From Anaerovibrio slackiae (GTDB lineage: Bacteria; Bacillota; Negativicutes; Selenomonadales; Selenomonadaceae), in assembly GCF_009695585.1 (NCBI RefSeq), contig NZ_VUNR01000011.1:1-64000 (forward strand): 64,000 bases of DNA, read 5' to 3'. Positions 1-7,654 of this stretch are shown here, in pieces; within the stretch, counting starts at the first letter, position 1, and every line of letters begins with the position of its first letter. The notes beneath the pieces were generated by a model. That model did not search any database and was not told the DNA's origin. It saw only the letters and a program-made list of their open reading frames with translations. The position numbers were made by a program, and so were the translations under genes.

Positions 1-2
1 TA

Positions 3-110
3 GGAATTACGGAAATTAACGCCCACGGAGAGTGTGTAAGTCCTTTTGCCAAGGCAGAAGGCTGTTCTCGTAGAAGTGGGAATCTCCCTCCTCAAACGCC
101 TAGGCGTTAG
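3..110 (+). CDS. tnpB: TnpB, RNA-guided endonuclease of IS605 family, C-terminal 35 residues (partial)
   Basis: Reading frame 3 is open from the window edge to TAG at 108-110 and encodes GITEINAHGECVSPF, the conserved TnpB tail after its final zinc-finger and RuvC region, followed by the usual variable Glu/Gly/Arg/Pro-rich end. Only the extreme C terminus is present, so integrity of the nuclease cannot be judged. The stop codon falls inside the right-end hairpin. Confidence 0.72.
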   Translation, partial: GITEINAHGECVSPFAKAEGCSRRSGNLPPQTPRR

Positions 111-117
111 GAGGGAG
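84..117. repeat. Right-end hairpin of the IS element; its 3' arm carries a Shine-Dalgarno sequence
   Basis: Positions 84-92 pair with 109-117, with a two-base bulge at 93-94, and 95-108 is a perfect 14-base palindrome. Together they form a long, nearly perfect stem. The 3' arm contains AGGAGGG (109-115), 11 bases before the ATG at 127, so the stem would sequester the ribosome binding site of the next gene. Confidence 0.8.
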
Positions 118-126
118 TAATTCAAC

Positions 127-345
127 ATGAAAAAACTGGTCATTGTATTTACTGTTATGCTGATGCTGGCAGGCATGGGGGCGGCATATGCTTCCGGGTA
201 TCTGCTGAATACCCAGAGCGGCAAGTTCCATTATGCAAGCTGCCGCACTATCAAGCATCCAAATTCGGCAAAGTTTGTGCCGGTAGAAAGCCGTGAGGAG
301 GCTATTGCCCAGGGGTATCAGCCCTGCGGTGTCTGCAAGCCTTGA
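127..345 (+). CDS. Small secreted protein with Ada-type zinc-binding motif
   Basis: The 72-residue product begins with a signal peptide (Lys-Lys start, hydrophobic core about 4-20, likely cleavage after AYA at 20-22). The mature part is a compact Cys motif: FHYASC (34-39), then SREEAIAQGYQPCGVC (ending at Cys70). This resembles the metal-binding fold of Ada and the short tail domain found on some secreted nucleases (FH..C...N...SREEA...GY.PC..C). The role is unknown; exported metal or nucleic-acid binding is a guess. It starts directly at the end of the IS element, and its Shine-Dalgarno site lies in the IS hairpin, so expression may have been rewired by the insertion. Confidence 0.7.
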   Translation: MKKLVIVFTVMLMLAGMGAAYASGYLLNTQSGKFHYASCRTIKHPNSAKFVPVESREEAIAQGYQPCGVCKP

Positions 346-607
346 TAGAGTTTTTTCAACAAGTGTTAATAATGCAATAATGTATGTGCATTATTATTTT
401 TAGAAAAATTTTTATAGCTAAATACAAAAGTTAAGCGTACCTGTGATTGGTGCGCTTTGTTATTTTGCATAATAATTTTCGCTATTTTGCTTACATAAAT
501 TTATTTGTTTCAAAACAGACACGATAATCACCTAAAAATCAATTTGTTATACAAATGTCTACAAATAGAGGATTTGACTGAAAGATTTTACAATTGCAAA
601 AAAATGC
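346..607. other. AT-rich intergenic region
   Basis: Apart from the terminator at 433-465, this stretch is AT-rich with no supported ORF. A short palindrome, ATTTGTTATACAAAT, lies near 541-555 upstream of the malic enzyme promoter and could be an operator. No further support is visible. Confidence 0.4.
433..465 (+). terminator. Rho-independent terminator after the small secreted protein
   Basis: AAGCGTACC (433-441) pairs with GGTGCGCTT (449-457) with one G-U wobble, followed by TGTTATTTT. Confidence 0.65.
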
Positions 608-636
608 TGGACAAGATTACAAAAGTGTAGTATTAT
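608..636 (+). promoter_or_regulatory. Sigma-70 type promoter of the malic enzyme gene
   Basis: TGGACA (608-613) and TATTAT (631-636) are separated by 17 bases. The predicted start lies about 95 bases before the malic enzyme ATG. Confidence 0.55.
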
Positions 637-735
637 AGCAACCAATATATATGAAGTATCAATATTTGATATGAATCATATAGCTCATACAGAAAAAATA
701 TAGGGATTATAGAATTCAGGAAAGGTGTGGTAAGT

Positions 736-1968
736 ATGAGTAACGTAGATAAGGCAGCGTTGGAATTGCATAAGGAAAATCAGGGTAAGCTGGAAATTGT
801 CAGCAAGGTGGATCTGGGTTCCTCCAAGGATTTGACCTTGGCATATACGCCTGGTGTTGCGGCACCGTGCTTGGAAATAAAGGAAGATTATAACAAGATT
901 TATGATTATACTACCAAATCCAATATGGTGGCTGTGGTAACCAATGGCACTGCTGTGCTGGGGCTGGGCAATATTGGAGCAGGTGCCGGACTGCCGGTTA
1001 TGGAGGGAAAAGCGGTTCTTTTCAAGAGTTTTGCCGGTGTGGATGCCGTGCCTCTTTGCTTGAACTCCCGCAATGTGGATGATATTTGTCATACTGTGGA
1101 GATGCTGGAGCCTGGCTTTGGCGGCATTAACCTGGAGGATATCAAGGCACCTGAGTGCTTTGATATTGAGAACCGCCTGAAGGAAACCATGAATATACCT
1201 GTTTTCCATGATGACCAGCATGGCACTGCTGTGGTTGCTGTATCTGCATTGATGAATGGCTTCAAGCTGATTGGCAAGCGGTTCCGCGATGCCAAGGTTG
1301 TTGTAAATGGTGCCGGTGCTGCTGGCATGGCTATTACCCGTCTCTTGCAGGCTGTAGGAACCAGGCATATCATTCTCTGTGATACCAAGGGGGCTATTTA
1401 TGAGGGCCGTGCCGAGGGCATGAACCCTTACAAGGAGGATATTGCCAGAATCACCAACAGGCGGAGGGAAGCCGGTGCCCTGGCTGATGTAATTAAGGGA
1501 GCCGATGTATTTATCGGTGTTTCTGTGGCAAAATGCGTAACTGAGGAAATGGTGCAGTCCATGAACAGGGATGCCATCATTATGGCTATGGCGAATCCGG
1601 AGCCTGAAATTATGCCGGAGCTGGCTAAAAAAGCTGGTGCCCGTATTATCTGCACCGGCCGCTCTGATTTCCCAAATCAGGTGAATAATCTGCTGGCCTT
1701 TCCTGGTATTTTCCGTGGTGCTTTGGATGTTAGGGCTACGGATATCAATACCGAGATGAAGATTGCTGCAGCTACTGCCATTGCATCCCTGATACCTGAT
1801 GATGAGCTCAGGGAAGATAATATTATTATCAGCCCGTTTGACAAGCGGGTAGCCCCGAGGGTGGCTGCTGCGGTGGCACAGGCTGCTATTGATACTGGCG
1901 TGGCTACCAGGGATGGCATGACGGCGGAGCTGGTGGCTGAGCATACCATGGAGATGCTGGGTGCCTGA
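736..1968 (+). CDS. NAD-dependent malic enzyme (oxaloacetate-decarboxylating)
   Basis: Oxidatively decarboxylates malate to pyruvate and CO2. The 410-residue length is typical of the short bacterial class. Visible are the N-terminal malic domain ([32 protein letters not shown] in outline), the substrate/metal segment FHDDQHGTA near residue 157, and the Rossmann motif [11 protein letters not shown] near 192. I chose ATG at 736 because AGGAAAGG (718-725) is 10 bases upstream. An in-frame GTG at 727 sits almost on the Shine-Dalgarno and is unlikely. The gene has its own promoter and terminator. In a fumarate-reducing fermenter it would link C4 acids to pyruvate. Confidence 0.93.
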   Translation: MSNVDKAALELHKENQGKLEIVSKVDLGSSKDLTLAYTPGVAAPCLEIKEDYNKIYDYTTKSNMVAVVTNGTAVLGLGNIGAGAGLPVMEGKAVLFKSFAGVDAVPLCLNSRNVDDICHTVEMLEPGFGGINLEDIKAPECFDIENRLKETMNIPVFHDDQHGTAVVAVSALMNGFKLIGKRFRDAKVVVNGAGAAGMAITRLLQAVGTRHIILCDTKGAIYEGRAEGMNPYKEDIARITNRRREAGALADVIKGADVFIGVSVAKCVTEEMVQSMNRDAIIMAMANPEPEIMPELAKKAGARIICTGRSDFPNQVNNLLAFPGIFRGALDVRATDINTEMKIAAATAIASLIPDDELREDNIIISPFDKRVAPRVAAAVAQAAIDTGVATRDGMTAELVAEHTMEMLGA

Positions 1969-2002
1969 GCCGGTGTTGTACATCATTTTATAAAGATACT
2001 TG

Positions 2003-2038
2003 AAAGCCCCGATATAGAGCAGTGTATTGGGGCTTTTT
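2003..2038 (+). terminator. Terminator after malic enzyme
   Basis: AAAGCCCCGATA and TATTGGGGCTTTTT form a stable stem ending in a T run. Confidence 0.8.
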
Positions 2039-2117
2039 GATTGCAGATATGCCGGATTTGTTGTATACTGTTGACTGAAATAGGTTGTGTGTTTGTGTGC
2101 ATATACCTGGGGGAGTT

Positions 2118-2139
2118 GGAGCGGTCTGGCTCCTTTTTT
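2118..2139 (+). terminator. Short hairpin plus T run upstream of the MNT gene
   Basis: GGAGC, a six-base loop, GCTCC and then six T. It lies 35 bases before the next gene and could be an intrinsic terminator or an attenuator of the MNT/HEPN operon. The stem is only five pairs. Confidence 0.45.
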
Positions 2140-2173
2140 GCTAATGAAAGGCCATATGTAGGAGTTATGACGG

Positions 2174-2461
2174 ATGAATGAGTATGTTCTTGAGGTAAAG
2201 GAGTTCACGCGGAAATTTTGGCAGAATCAGCCTGTGCGCATATATCTTTTTGGTTCATGGGCAAGGGGGGGAGCAAAGCGTAGCTCAGATGTGGATATTG
2301 CCATTGAGTCAAGGGAGGATATGTCATTCCTAATAGGTGAATTTCGTGAAGCATTGGAAAATTCCTGTATTGTGTATAATGTAGATGTGGTGGATATGAA
2401 TTTTGCAGCGGAATCGCTTTGCAAAAAAATCAGGGAAGAAGGGATAGTATGGAAAGACTGA
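2174..2461 (+). CDS. MNT-type nucleotidyltransferase (MntA-like antitoxin)
   Basis: The 95-residue product has the minimal nucleotidyltransferase signature FGSWARG (26-32) followed by SSDVDIAI, giving the catalytic Gly27-Ser28 and Asp39-x-Asp41, with a further acidic strand (NVDVVDM) near 70. Such proteins pair with HEPN partners (HI0073/HI0074, MntA/HepT). In characterised pairs the transferase adds AMP to a Tyr of the HEPN toxin and neutralises it. The 3' end overlaps the next gene by 13 bases, indicating translational coupling. Its start is the ATG after GGAGTTATGACGG. Confidence 0.85.
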   Translation: MNEYVLEVKEFTRKFWQNQPVRIYLFGSWARGGAKRSSDVDIAIESREDMSFLIGEFREALENSCIVYNVDVVDMNFAAESLCKKIREEGIVWKD

Positions 2462-2850
2462 TGCAGCGAGTGGGACTAGCGCAAAAGGCTATCGGTAAGC
2501 TGCTGGAATTGTCCTGCAAGAAGGATTATACAGAGATAGAGCGTGATGCCCTGATACAGAGATTTGAGTTTTCCTATGAGTTGATTTGGAAGTGTGCTAA
2601 AGATTATTTGCGTGTTCATGATGGGATAGATTCGGCTTCGCCAAGGCGTGTAATCAGGGATTGCAGGGAGGTTGGCATTCTTGATGAGCAGGAAGTGAAG
2701 CTTGCCTTGCAGATGTCTGATGACAGAAATTTGACTGTTCATACTTATGATGAAGCGTTTGCCGAGGTGTTAGCTGGAAGAATAAGTGACTATGCTGTTT
2801 TTTTGCATACATGGTTAGAACGTATTATGGAGGAATTATGTTTGAGGTAA
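2449..2850 (+). CDS. HEPN-domain partner of the nucleotidyltransferase (HI0074/HepT-like)
   Basis: A 133-residue helical protein of the nucleotidyltransferase substrate-binding family. The region IQRFEFSYELIWK and the motif RNLTVHTY (Arg93, His98, Tyr100) match the R-x4-H-x-Y active site of HEPN RNase toxins. Tyr100 would be the residue modified by the MNT partner. I prefer ATG 2449, preceded by GGGAAGAAGGG, over the upstream TTG at 2419. Whether it is a true toxin or a non-toxic HI0074-type partner cannot be told from sequence. A fused version of the same pair occurs at 56419-57123. Confidence 0.85.
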   Translation: MERLMQRVGLAQKAIGKLLELSCKKDYTEIERDALIQRFEFSYELIWKCAKDYLRVHDGIDSASPRRVIRDCREVGILDEQEVKLALQMSDDRNLTVHTYDEAFAEVLAGRISDYAVFLHTWLERIMEELCLR

Positions 2851-3548
2851 TGGGCAGGCTGTGGGCAGCCATAACAGGCAATAATGGCAAACAGCAGGAA
2901 AAATCTGCAAAGCAGGACAGGCAGCAGGAACAGAATAAACTTAATAGGGAAAATGCGAAAAATATAACAAACGCGAAGAACATGCTTAATACTCAGAATA
3001 TCCGGAATACACAGCATTTGCAGAATTTGCAGGATGTGCAGTGTGGCGGTGAGCCTGCCAGCATGCCTATTAGACGGCAGTATGCAGGAAGGCTTCCTAT
3101 ATGTGCAGGGTGCATGAATATAGGCGGCTGTGCCGGATTTTTCCCAGGCTGCGGCTGTTATGGCAGCAGCCATGATACGGTGAAGGTATCAGCAGGTGAC
3201 TGGCACGGGCAGAAGAATTTCAGCAGGGGAAGCAGCATGGCTTCGCCGGAATTTGCTGCCTGGTGCGCCTTCATGGGCTATGCTGTGGCGGAGAGATACT
3301 GGGCGGAGTATGAGGACGTGTGGAATTATTATGAGGAAGCCCTGCATGAGTATGGCTCCGAGTATGAATTCTTTGATGAATATGCTGATGCTGAACAGTA
3401 TGGGGATGAGTATGAATATGAATTCCCTGACGAATCTGCTGATGACGGATCATATGGGGATGATTATGAGCCTGATGCTGATGACCGGGATTCTTACAGC
3501 ACATATGCCGATGACTATGGCTATGATTATAGCCATGATGATGACTAA
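2838..3548 (+). CDS. Hypothetical protein with Cys/Gly-rich centre and acidic Tyr/Asp tail
   Basis: I do not recognise this 236-residue protein. Its first third is polar and Gln/Asn-rich, the centre has Cys and Gly pairs (CAGCMNIGGCAGFFPGCGC, about residues 90-110), then a segment with Trp and aromatic residues, and the last 70 residues are almost all Asp, Glu, Tyr, Ser and Gly. ATG 2838 follows GGAGG by four bases and overlaps the end of the HEPN gene, so it is probably the third gene of that operon. Gln-rich tracts and an acidic tail suggest a flexible nucleic-acid mimic or metal-binding protein, but this is speculative. Confidence 0.6.
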   Translation: MFEVMGRLWAAITGNNGKQQEKSAKQDRQQEQNKLNRENAKNITNAKNMLNTQNIRNTQHLQNLQDVQCGGEPASMPIRRQYAGRLPICAGCMNIGGCAGFFPGCGCYGSSHDTVKVSAGDWHGQKNFSRGSSMASPEFAAWCAFMGYAVAERYWAEYEDVWNYYEEALHEYGSEYEFFDEYADAEQYGDEYEYEFPDESADDGSYGDDYEPDADDRDSYSTYADDYGYDYSHDDD

Positions 3549-3570
3549 TAATTTAATATCACAAAACACA

Positions 3571-3617
3571 AAAGGCTTGCAGAAGCTGCCGTAAAAGCAG
3601 TGCTGCAAACCTTTTTT
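3571..3617. terminator. Bidirectional terminator between convergent genes
   Basis: AAAGGCTTGCAG pairs with CTGCAAACCTTT. T runs follow on both strands, so it can serve both the MNT operon and the minus-strand oxidoreductase. Confidence 0.75.
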
Positions 3618-3685
3618 ATTTTGCTCCATAAAATTTGCTGGAAATTTATGGGTGAATTTTAGTTGTAGATTTAAGCTTCAAGATT

Positions 3686-4918
3686 TTAGCTGTTTTCCGC
3701 CGCTTTTTTCTGCTGAAGATAAGCATCCATGGACTCAGCCACATGCTTGGCATCCTTTACAGCCAGCACTACGTTGAATGGCCCCATGACTACATCGCCG
3801 CCGGAGAATACGCCCTCTCGGGTGGTCTGGCCGTTTTCGTCAACCTCAATCAAGCCGCGCTCGTTGACTTCCACGCCGGTGGTGGTGCGGACAATCTTGT
3901 CCTTTGGCACCTGGCTCACTGCCACGATGGTGCTGTCTGCCGGGCAAAGCTCTGCGCCCTCTGTTACCAGATTGCCGTTCTCATCGTAGGAGGTGTCTAC
4001 CATCAGCGGGCCATCCGGGGTAATCTCTACAGGGGACTTGCCGAACTCGAATACTACGCCGTCCGCCTGGGAATATTCGAACTCCTTCACGCTGGCAGAT
4101 ACCTTGTTGCGGCGGGCATAGACTGTAACGAAGCGGCTTCCCTTGCGGATGGCAGTACGGGCCACATCCATGGCGGAGTTGCCGGAGCCGATAACGGCTA
4201 CACGCTCGCCCAGGTCGTAGCAGTCAGGGTTTTGCAGGTAGTCAACAGCAAAGTGGCAGTTGCCCAGGCTTTCGCCCTTTACGCCCAGTGCTCTCGGACG
4301 CCATACGCCGGAGCCGATGAAGATGGCATCATAGCCATCACGGAACAGGATGTCCAGATTGAGCGCACCGCCGATAGTGGTGTTCGGGCGGATGTGGATG
4401 CCCAGCTCCCTGAGCTTCTGGGTGTAGCGGTTCAGGATGCTCTGAGGCAGGCGGAAGTCAGGTATGCCGTAGCGCATCATGCCCCCTAGGTGCTCCATGC
4501 GCTCAAAAATAGTTACATTGTAGCCACGCTGGGCCAGCTTGACAGCCACGGTGAGGCCGGCAGGACCGGAGCCGATAATGGCTACATTCTGCCCCTTTGG
4601 AGGTTCGTGCTCCATGACAACCTTGTCCAGATAAGCATCGGAGATGTATTGCTCAATGCTGGAAATCTGCACAGAGGAGCCCTTGATACCTTGAATGCAG
4701 TGGCCCTCGCACTGGGCCTCATGGTCGCAGACCAGGGAACAGATAACGCTCATAGGGTTATTTTCAAACAGCATGGCACCTGCCTGATTGATTTTTCCGT
4801 CCAGAAAAAGGCGTATCATTTCCGGGATGTTGGTGTGGGCAGGACAGCCATTAATCTGGCACTGAGGTTTTTTGCACTGCAAGCAGCGGCGGGCTTCATT
4901 GATAACGTGAACAGCCAT
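3686..4918 (-). CDS. GltD-like FAD/NAD(P)-dependent oxidoreductase with N-terminal Fe-S domain
   Basis: Belongs to the glutamate-synthase small-subunit family, which passes electrons from NAD(P)H through FAD to Fe-S clusters. N-terminal cysteines 12, 15, 20 and 25 (CLQCKKPQCQINGC) and a second set near 58-72 (CSLVCDHEAQCEGHC) form the cluster-binding domain. GSGPAGLTVAVKLAQRG near 115 binds FAD, VIGSGNSAMDVARTA near 240 binds NAD(P), and GVFSGGDVVMGP near the C terminus completes the FAD site. At 410 residues it is slightly shorter than GltD, and no large subunit is adjacent. The substrate is therefore uncertain: glutamate synthase, NfnB-like transhydrogenase or sulfide dehydrogenase are all possible. 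Start ATG is preceded by AGGTGAT. Confidence 0.85.
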   Translation of the reverse strand: MAVHVINEARRCLQCKKPQCQINGCPAHTNIPEMIRLFLDGKINQAGAMLFENNPMSVICSLVCDHEAQCEGHCIQGIKGSSVQISSIEQYISDAYLDKVVMEHEPPKGQNVAIIGSGPAGLTVAVKLAQRGYNVTIFERMEHLGGMMRYGIPDFRLPQSILNRYTQKLRELGIHIRPNTTIGGALNLDILFRDGYDAIFIGSGVWRPRALGVKGESLGNCHFAVDYLQNPDCYDLGERVAVIGSGNSAMDVARTAIRKGSRFVTVYARRNKVSASVKEFEYSQADGVVFEFGKSPVEITPDGPLMVDTSYDENGNLVTEGAELCPADSTIVAVSQVPKDKIVRTTTGVEVNERGLIEVDENGQTTREGVFSGGDVVMGPFNVVLAVKDAKHVAESMDAYLQQKKAAENS

Positions 4919-5074
4919 GTCTTTTTATCACCTATTTCTTTCTTTATAACGCTGGATACTTCTCATTCTTTTATTATATTTATGGAGAGTGCTATAGTCA
5001 ATAAAAAATGCATATAATTAATAGCAAAAATAAAAAATTTCAATTTCAATAAACATGGCTTTTTGAAATGTAAT

Positions 5075-5105
5075 AAGGCCCGTTCTCTAACGAGAACGAG
5101 CCTTT
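5075..5105 (-). terminator. Terminator of rpsT
   Basis: AAGGC-C-CGTTCTC and GAGAACG-A-GCCTT form a long stem just after the rpsT stop. The T tract is interrupted. Confidence 0.65.
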
Positions 5106-5119
5106 ATTTCTCATGCAAA

Positions 5120-5386
5120 TTATTTAGCCAAAGCATTTACTTTGCGAGCTAAACGAGACTTCTTGCGGTTTGCAGCATTCTTGTGATATACATGGTTTGC
5201 AGCAGCCTGATCGATAGTCTTGCAAGCGACAGTAAGGAGGGCTTTTGCTTCATCAGCGTTGCCAGCCTCAACAGCGTCCAATACCTTGCGGGAAGCAGTG
5301 CGAACACGGGACTTCTCAGCCAGATTCTTTGCATGGCGCTTTGCATCAGTCTTTACACTCAAAATAGAAGATTTAATATTTGGCAA
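5120..5386 (-). CDS. rpsT: Small ribosomal subunit protein bS20
   Basis: The 88-residue basic protein has the S20 pattern: N-terminal PNIKSSILSVKTDAKRHA, central VEAGNADEAKAL and C-terminal HKNAANRKKSRLARKVNA. It binds 16S rRNA early in 30S assembly. The start codon is TTG, preceded by AGGGGGTG (plus positions 5393-5400). E. coli rpsT also uses UUG, where it contributes to autoregulation. The gene is monocistronic and divergent from lepA, a common pairing in Firmicutes. Confidence 0.97.
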   Translation of the reverse strand: MPNIKSSILSVKTDAKRHAKNLAEKSRVRTASRKVLDAVEAGNADEAKALLTVACKTIDQAAANHVYHKNAANRKKSRLARKVNALAK

Positions 5387-5545
5387 TTAATTCACCCCCT
5401 TGAAATTTCAGTACCTGCCTATTTTAGCATGAAGCCGCAAAAAATGCAACTTTTTTTTCACTATAACGGGTATTTGCTATTTGGCTAATGAATGAAAGGC
5501 ATATTGCAGGGACAGCCGGGAAATATGGGGGCGGTTTTGGGGATA

Positions 5546-5575
5546 TTGCAGGAAAAACGGCTGGCATGTTATAAT
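5546..5575 (+). promoter_or_regulatory. Promoter of lepA
   Basis: TTGCAG (5546-5551), an 18-base spacer and TATAAT (5570-5575), with the start codon about 38 bases downstream. Confidence 0.6.
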
Positions 5576-5613
5576 AGTGTGAATATGTATGTAAGCTTGA
5601 GAGGAAGAAATGA

Positions 5614-7422
5614 ATGGACAACAAGATGGATACTAAGAAAATTCGCAATTTTTCTATTATCGCCCATATAGACCACGGCAAGTCAACTATTGCCGACAGG
5701 CTGATTGAATACACAGGTACCCTGTCCAAGCGTGAAATGTCGGCACAGGTGCTGGACAACATGGACCTGGAGCGTGAGCGGGGCATCACCATCAAGGCGC
5801 AGACTGTACGCCTTGATTACAGGGGCAAGGACGGGGAGATGTACTGCCTGAACCTGATTGATACCCCGGGCCATGTGGACTTTACCTATGAGGTTTCCAG
5901 GAGCCTGGCTGCCTGCGAGGGTGCCCTTCTGATTGTGGATGCGGCCCAGGGGGTAGAGGCGCAGACCCTGGCCAATGTGTATATGGCTTTGGAGCATGAT
6001 TTGGAGATTATCCCTGTCATCAACAAGATTGACCTGCCTAGTGCGGACCCTGACAGGGTAAAGCAGGAGATTGAGGATGTAATCGGGCTGGATGCCTCTG
6101 ACGCCATCCTTGCCTCTGCCAAGACGGGACAGGGCATTGAGGAAATTCTTGATGCCATCGTGGAGAGGATTCCGGCACCGGCAGGTGACAGGGCAAAGCC
6201 GTTGCAGGCGCTGATTTTTGACTCCTATTTCGATGCCTACAAGGGGGCTATCGCCCATATCCGCGTTATGGACGGGGAAATCAAAAAGGGCAGCCAGCTG
6301 AAGCTTATGGCCACCGGCAAGACCTTTGAGGTGACGGAGCTGGGCTGCTTCCGCCCGGCTCTGATGGAGCTGCAGTCCCTGGGACCGGGGGCTGTAGGCT
6401 ATGTGGCAGGTTCCTTGAAGCAGGTGGCTGATGTGCGGGTGGGCGATACCATCACCAGTGCCCTGAAGCCTGCACCGGAGCCGTTGCCTGGCTACCGCGG
6501 CGTAACGCCGATGGTGTACTGCGGCCTGTATCCTGTGGACAGTGCGGATTATGACAATCTGAAGGATGCCTTGGAAAAGCTGCAGCTCAATGATGCGGCA
6601 TTAGTGTTTGAGCCGGAGACTTCTATTGCCTTGGGCTTTGGTTATCGCTGTGGCTTCTTGGGGCTTCTGCACATGGATGTTATTCAGGAGCGTCTGGAGC
6701 GTGAGTACAACCTGAAGCTGATTACTACGGCGCCAAGCGTTATTTACCATGTGCACAAGACTGACGGTGAGATGATTGCGGTGGATAACCCTTCCGACCT
6801 GCCGGACCCGACTACCATACAGTACATTGAAGAGCCTTATGTAAAGGCAACGGTTATCGTGCCAAACGATTTCGTAGGGGCTGTCATGGAAATTTCCCAG
6901 AACAAGCGGGGAGAGTTCAAGGGCATGGATTACCTGGATGTGAACCGCGTCATGATTGTGTACCACATTCCTCTGAGCGAGATTATCTATGATTATTTTG
7001 ATAAGCTGAAGTCCTCCACCCGGGGCTATGCCTCCCTGGACTATGAGCTGGCAGACTATCAGCAGGCCAAGCTGGTGAAGCTGGACATTCTCCTGAACGG
7101 GGAGCCGGTGGATGCCCTTTCCACCATTGTGCATACTGACAGCGCGGCGGCCCGGGGCAGGCAGCTGGCTGCCAAGCTGAAGGAAATCATTCCTCAGCAG
7201 ATGTTTGAAATCCCGATTCAGGCGGCTATCGGCAACAAGATTATTGCCCGGGAAAATGTCCGCGCCATGCGCAAGGATGTGCTGGCAAAATGCTACGGCG
7301 GCGATATTTCCCGAAAGAGAAAGCTTTTGGAAAAGCAGAAGGAAGGCAAGAAGCGCATGAAGTCCGTAGGCCGGGTGGAAGTGCCTCAGGAAGCATTTAT
7401 GGCTATTCTCAAGATTGACTGA
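5614..7422 (+). CDS. lepA: Elongation factor 4 (LepA), back-translocating GTPase
   Basis: A 602-residue translational GTPase, the full family length. G1 is AHIDHGKST at 17-25, G3 is DTPGH near 84 and G4 is NKID near 136. The C-terminal LepA-specific domain includes [18 protein letters not shown], the signature that distinguishes it from EF-G. It acts on stalled or mistranslocated ribosomes. Start ATG 5614 follows GAGGAAG. The 3' hairpin at 7487 separates it from the next gene. Confidence 0.97.
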   Translation: MDNKMDTKKIRNFSIIAHIDHGKSTIADRLIEYTGTLSKREMSAQVLDNMDLERERGITIKAQTVRLDYRGKDGEMYCLNLIDTPGHVDFTYEVSRSLAACEGALLIVDAAQGVEAQTLANVYMALEHDLEIIPVINKIDLPSADPDRVKQEIEDVIGLDASDAILASAKTGQGIEEILDAIVERIPAPAGDRAKPLQALIFDSYFDAYKGAIAHIRVMDGEIKKGSQLKLMATGKTFEVTELGCFRPALMELQSLGPGAVGYVAGSLKQVADVRVGDTITSALKPAPEPLPGYRGVTPMVYCGLYPVDSADYDNLKDALEKLQLNDAALVFEPETSIALGFGYRCGFLGLLHMDVIQERLEREYNLKLITTAPSVIYHVHKTDGEMIAVDNPSDLPDPTTIQYIEEPYVKATVIVPNDFVGAVMEISQNKRGEFKGMDYLDVNRVMIVYHIPLSEIIYDYFDKLKSSTRGYASLDYELADYQQAKLVKLDILLNGEPVDALSTIVHTDSAAARGRQLAAKLKEIIPQQMFEIPIQAAIGNKIIARENVRAMRKDVLAKCYGGDISRKRKLLEKQKEGKKRMKSVGRVEVPQEAFMAILKID

Positions 7423-7486
7423 TGGGAAAATGCATAACCATTTGCTGAATTCTATATAACAGCTATATGGCAGCTGAATGAAGGAA

Positions 7487-7528
7487 GGCCGTTGTAAAAA
7501 ATGCAATTTTGCAACGGTCTCTTTTTGT
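7487..7528 (+). terminator. Terminator after lepA
   Basis: GGCCGTTG pairs with CAACGGTC around an A/T-rich loop, followed by CTTTTT. Confidence 0.7.
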
Positions 7529-7554
7529 GTTTTTTCGTTGATTTTGGTATAATA
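7525..7554 (+). promoter_or_regulatory. Possible promoter of the activase gene
   Basis: TTGTGT (7525-7530), an 18-base spacer and TATAAT (7549-7554), about 100 bases before the start codon. The -35 box is weak. Confidence 0.4.
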
Positions 7555-7654
7555 TATAAGGATATTTATCTTTAATTGTGCAGTGCGGCACGGAAGGGCG
7601 GTTTCGCCATCTGTAGCGGCACGGCGTTTTATAGTTTTTTCAGGTGGTGACAAA

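Larger units (their letters stand above)
1..126 (+). mobile_element. Right end of an IS200/IS605-family element (truncated by the window)
   Basis: The segment holds the last codons of a TnpB protein followed by a strong palindrome and a TTCAAC end, the arrangement of an IS605-type right end (subterminal hairpin, cleavage just 3' of a TCAA-type tetramer). The element would end at about position 124-126, immediately before the ATG at 127. In this family the tnpB 3' end and right end also encode the omega RNA that guides TnpB, so this stretch is probably also its scaffold (inference). The left end, and tnpA if present, lie outside the window. Confidence 0.75.

Noticed and set aside
685-2208. 507-codon open frame on the minus strand
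   Set aside because: Antisense to malic enzyme and runs through its promoter and terminator; no homology recognised.
3196-3594. 132-codon Met/Asn-rich frame overlapping the acidic protein
   Set aside because: Frame-shifted reading of the GAT/TAT-rich acidic tail; no ribosome site.
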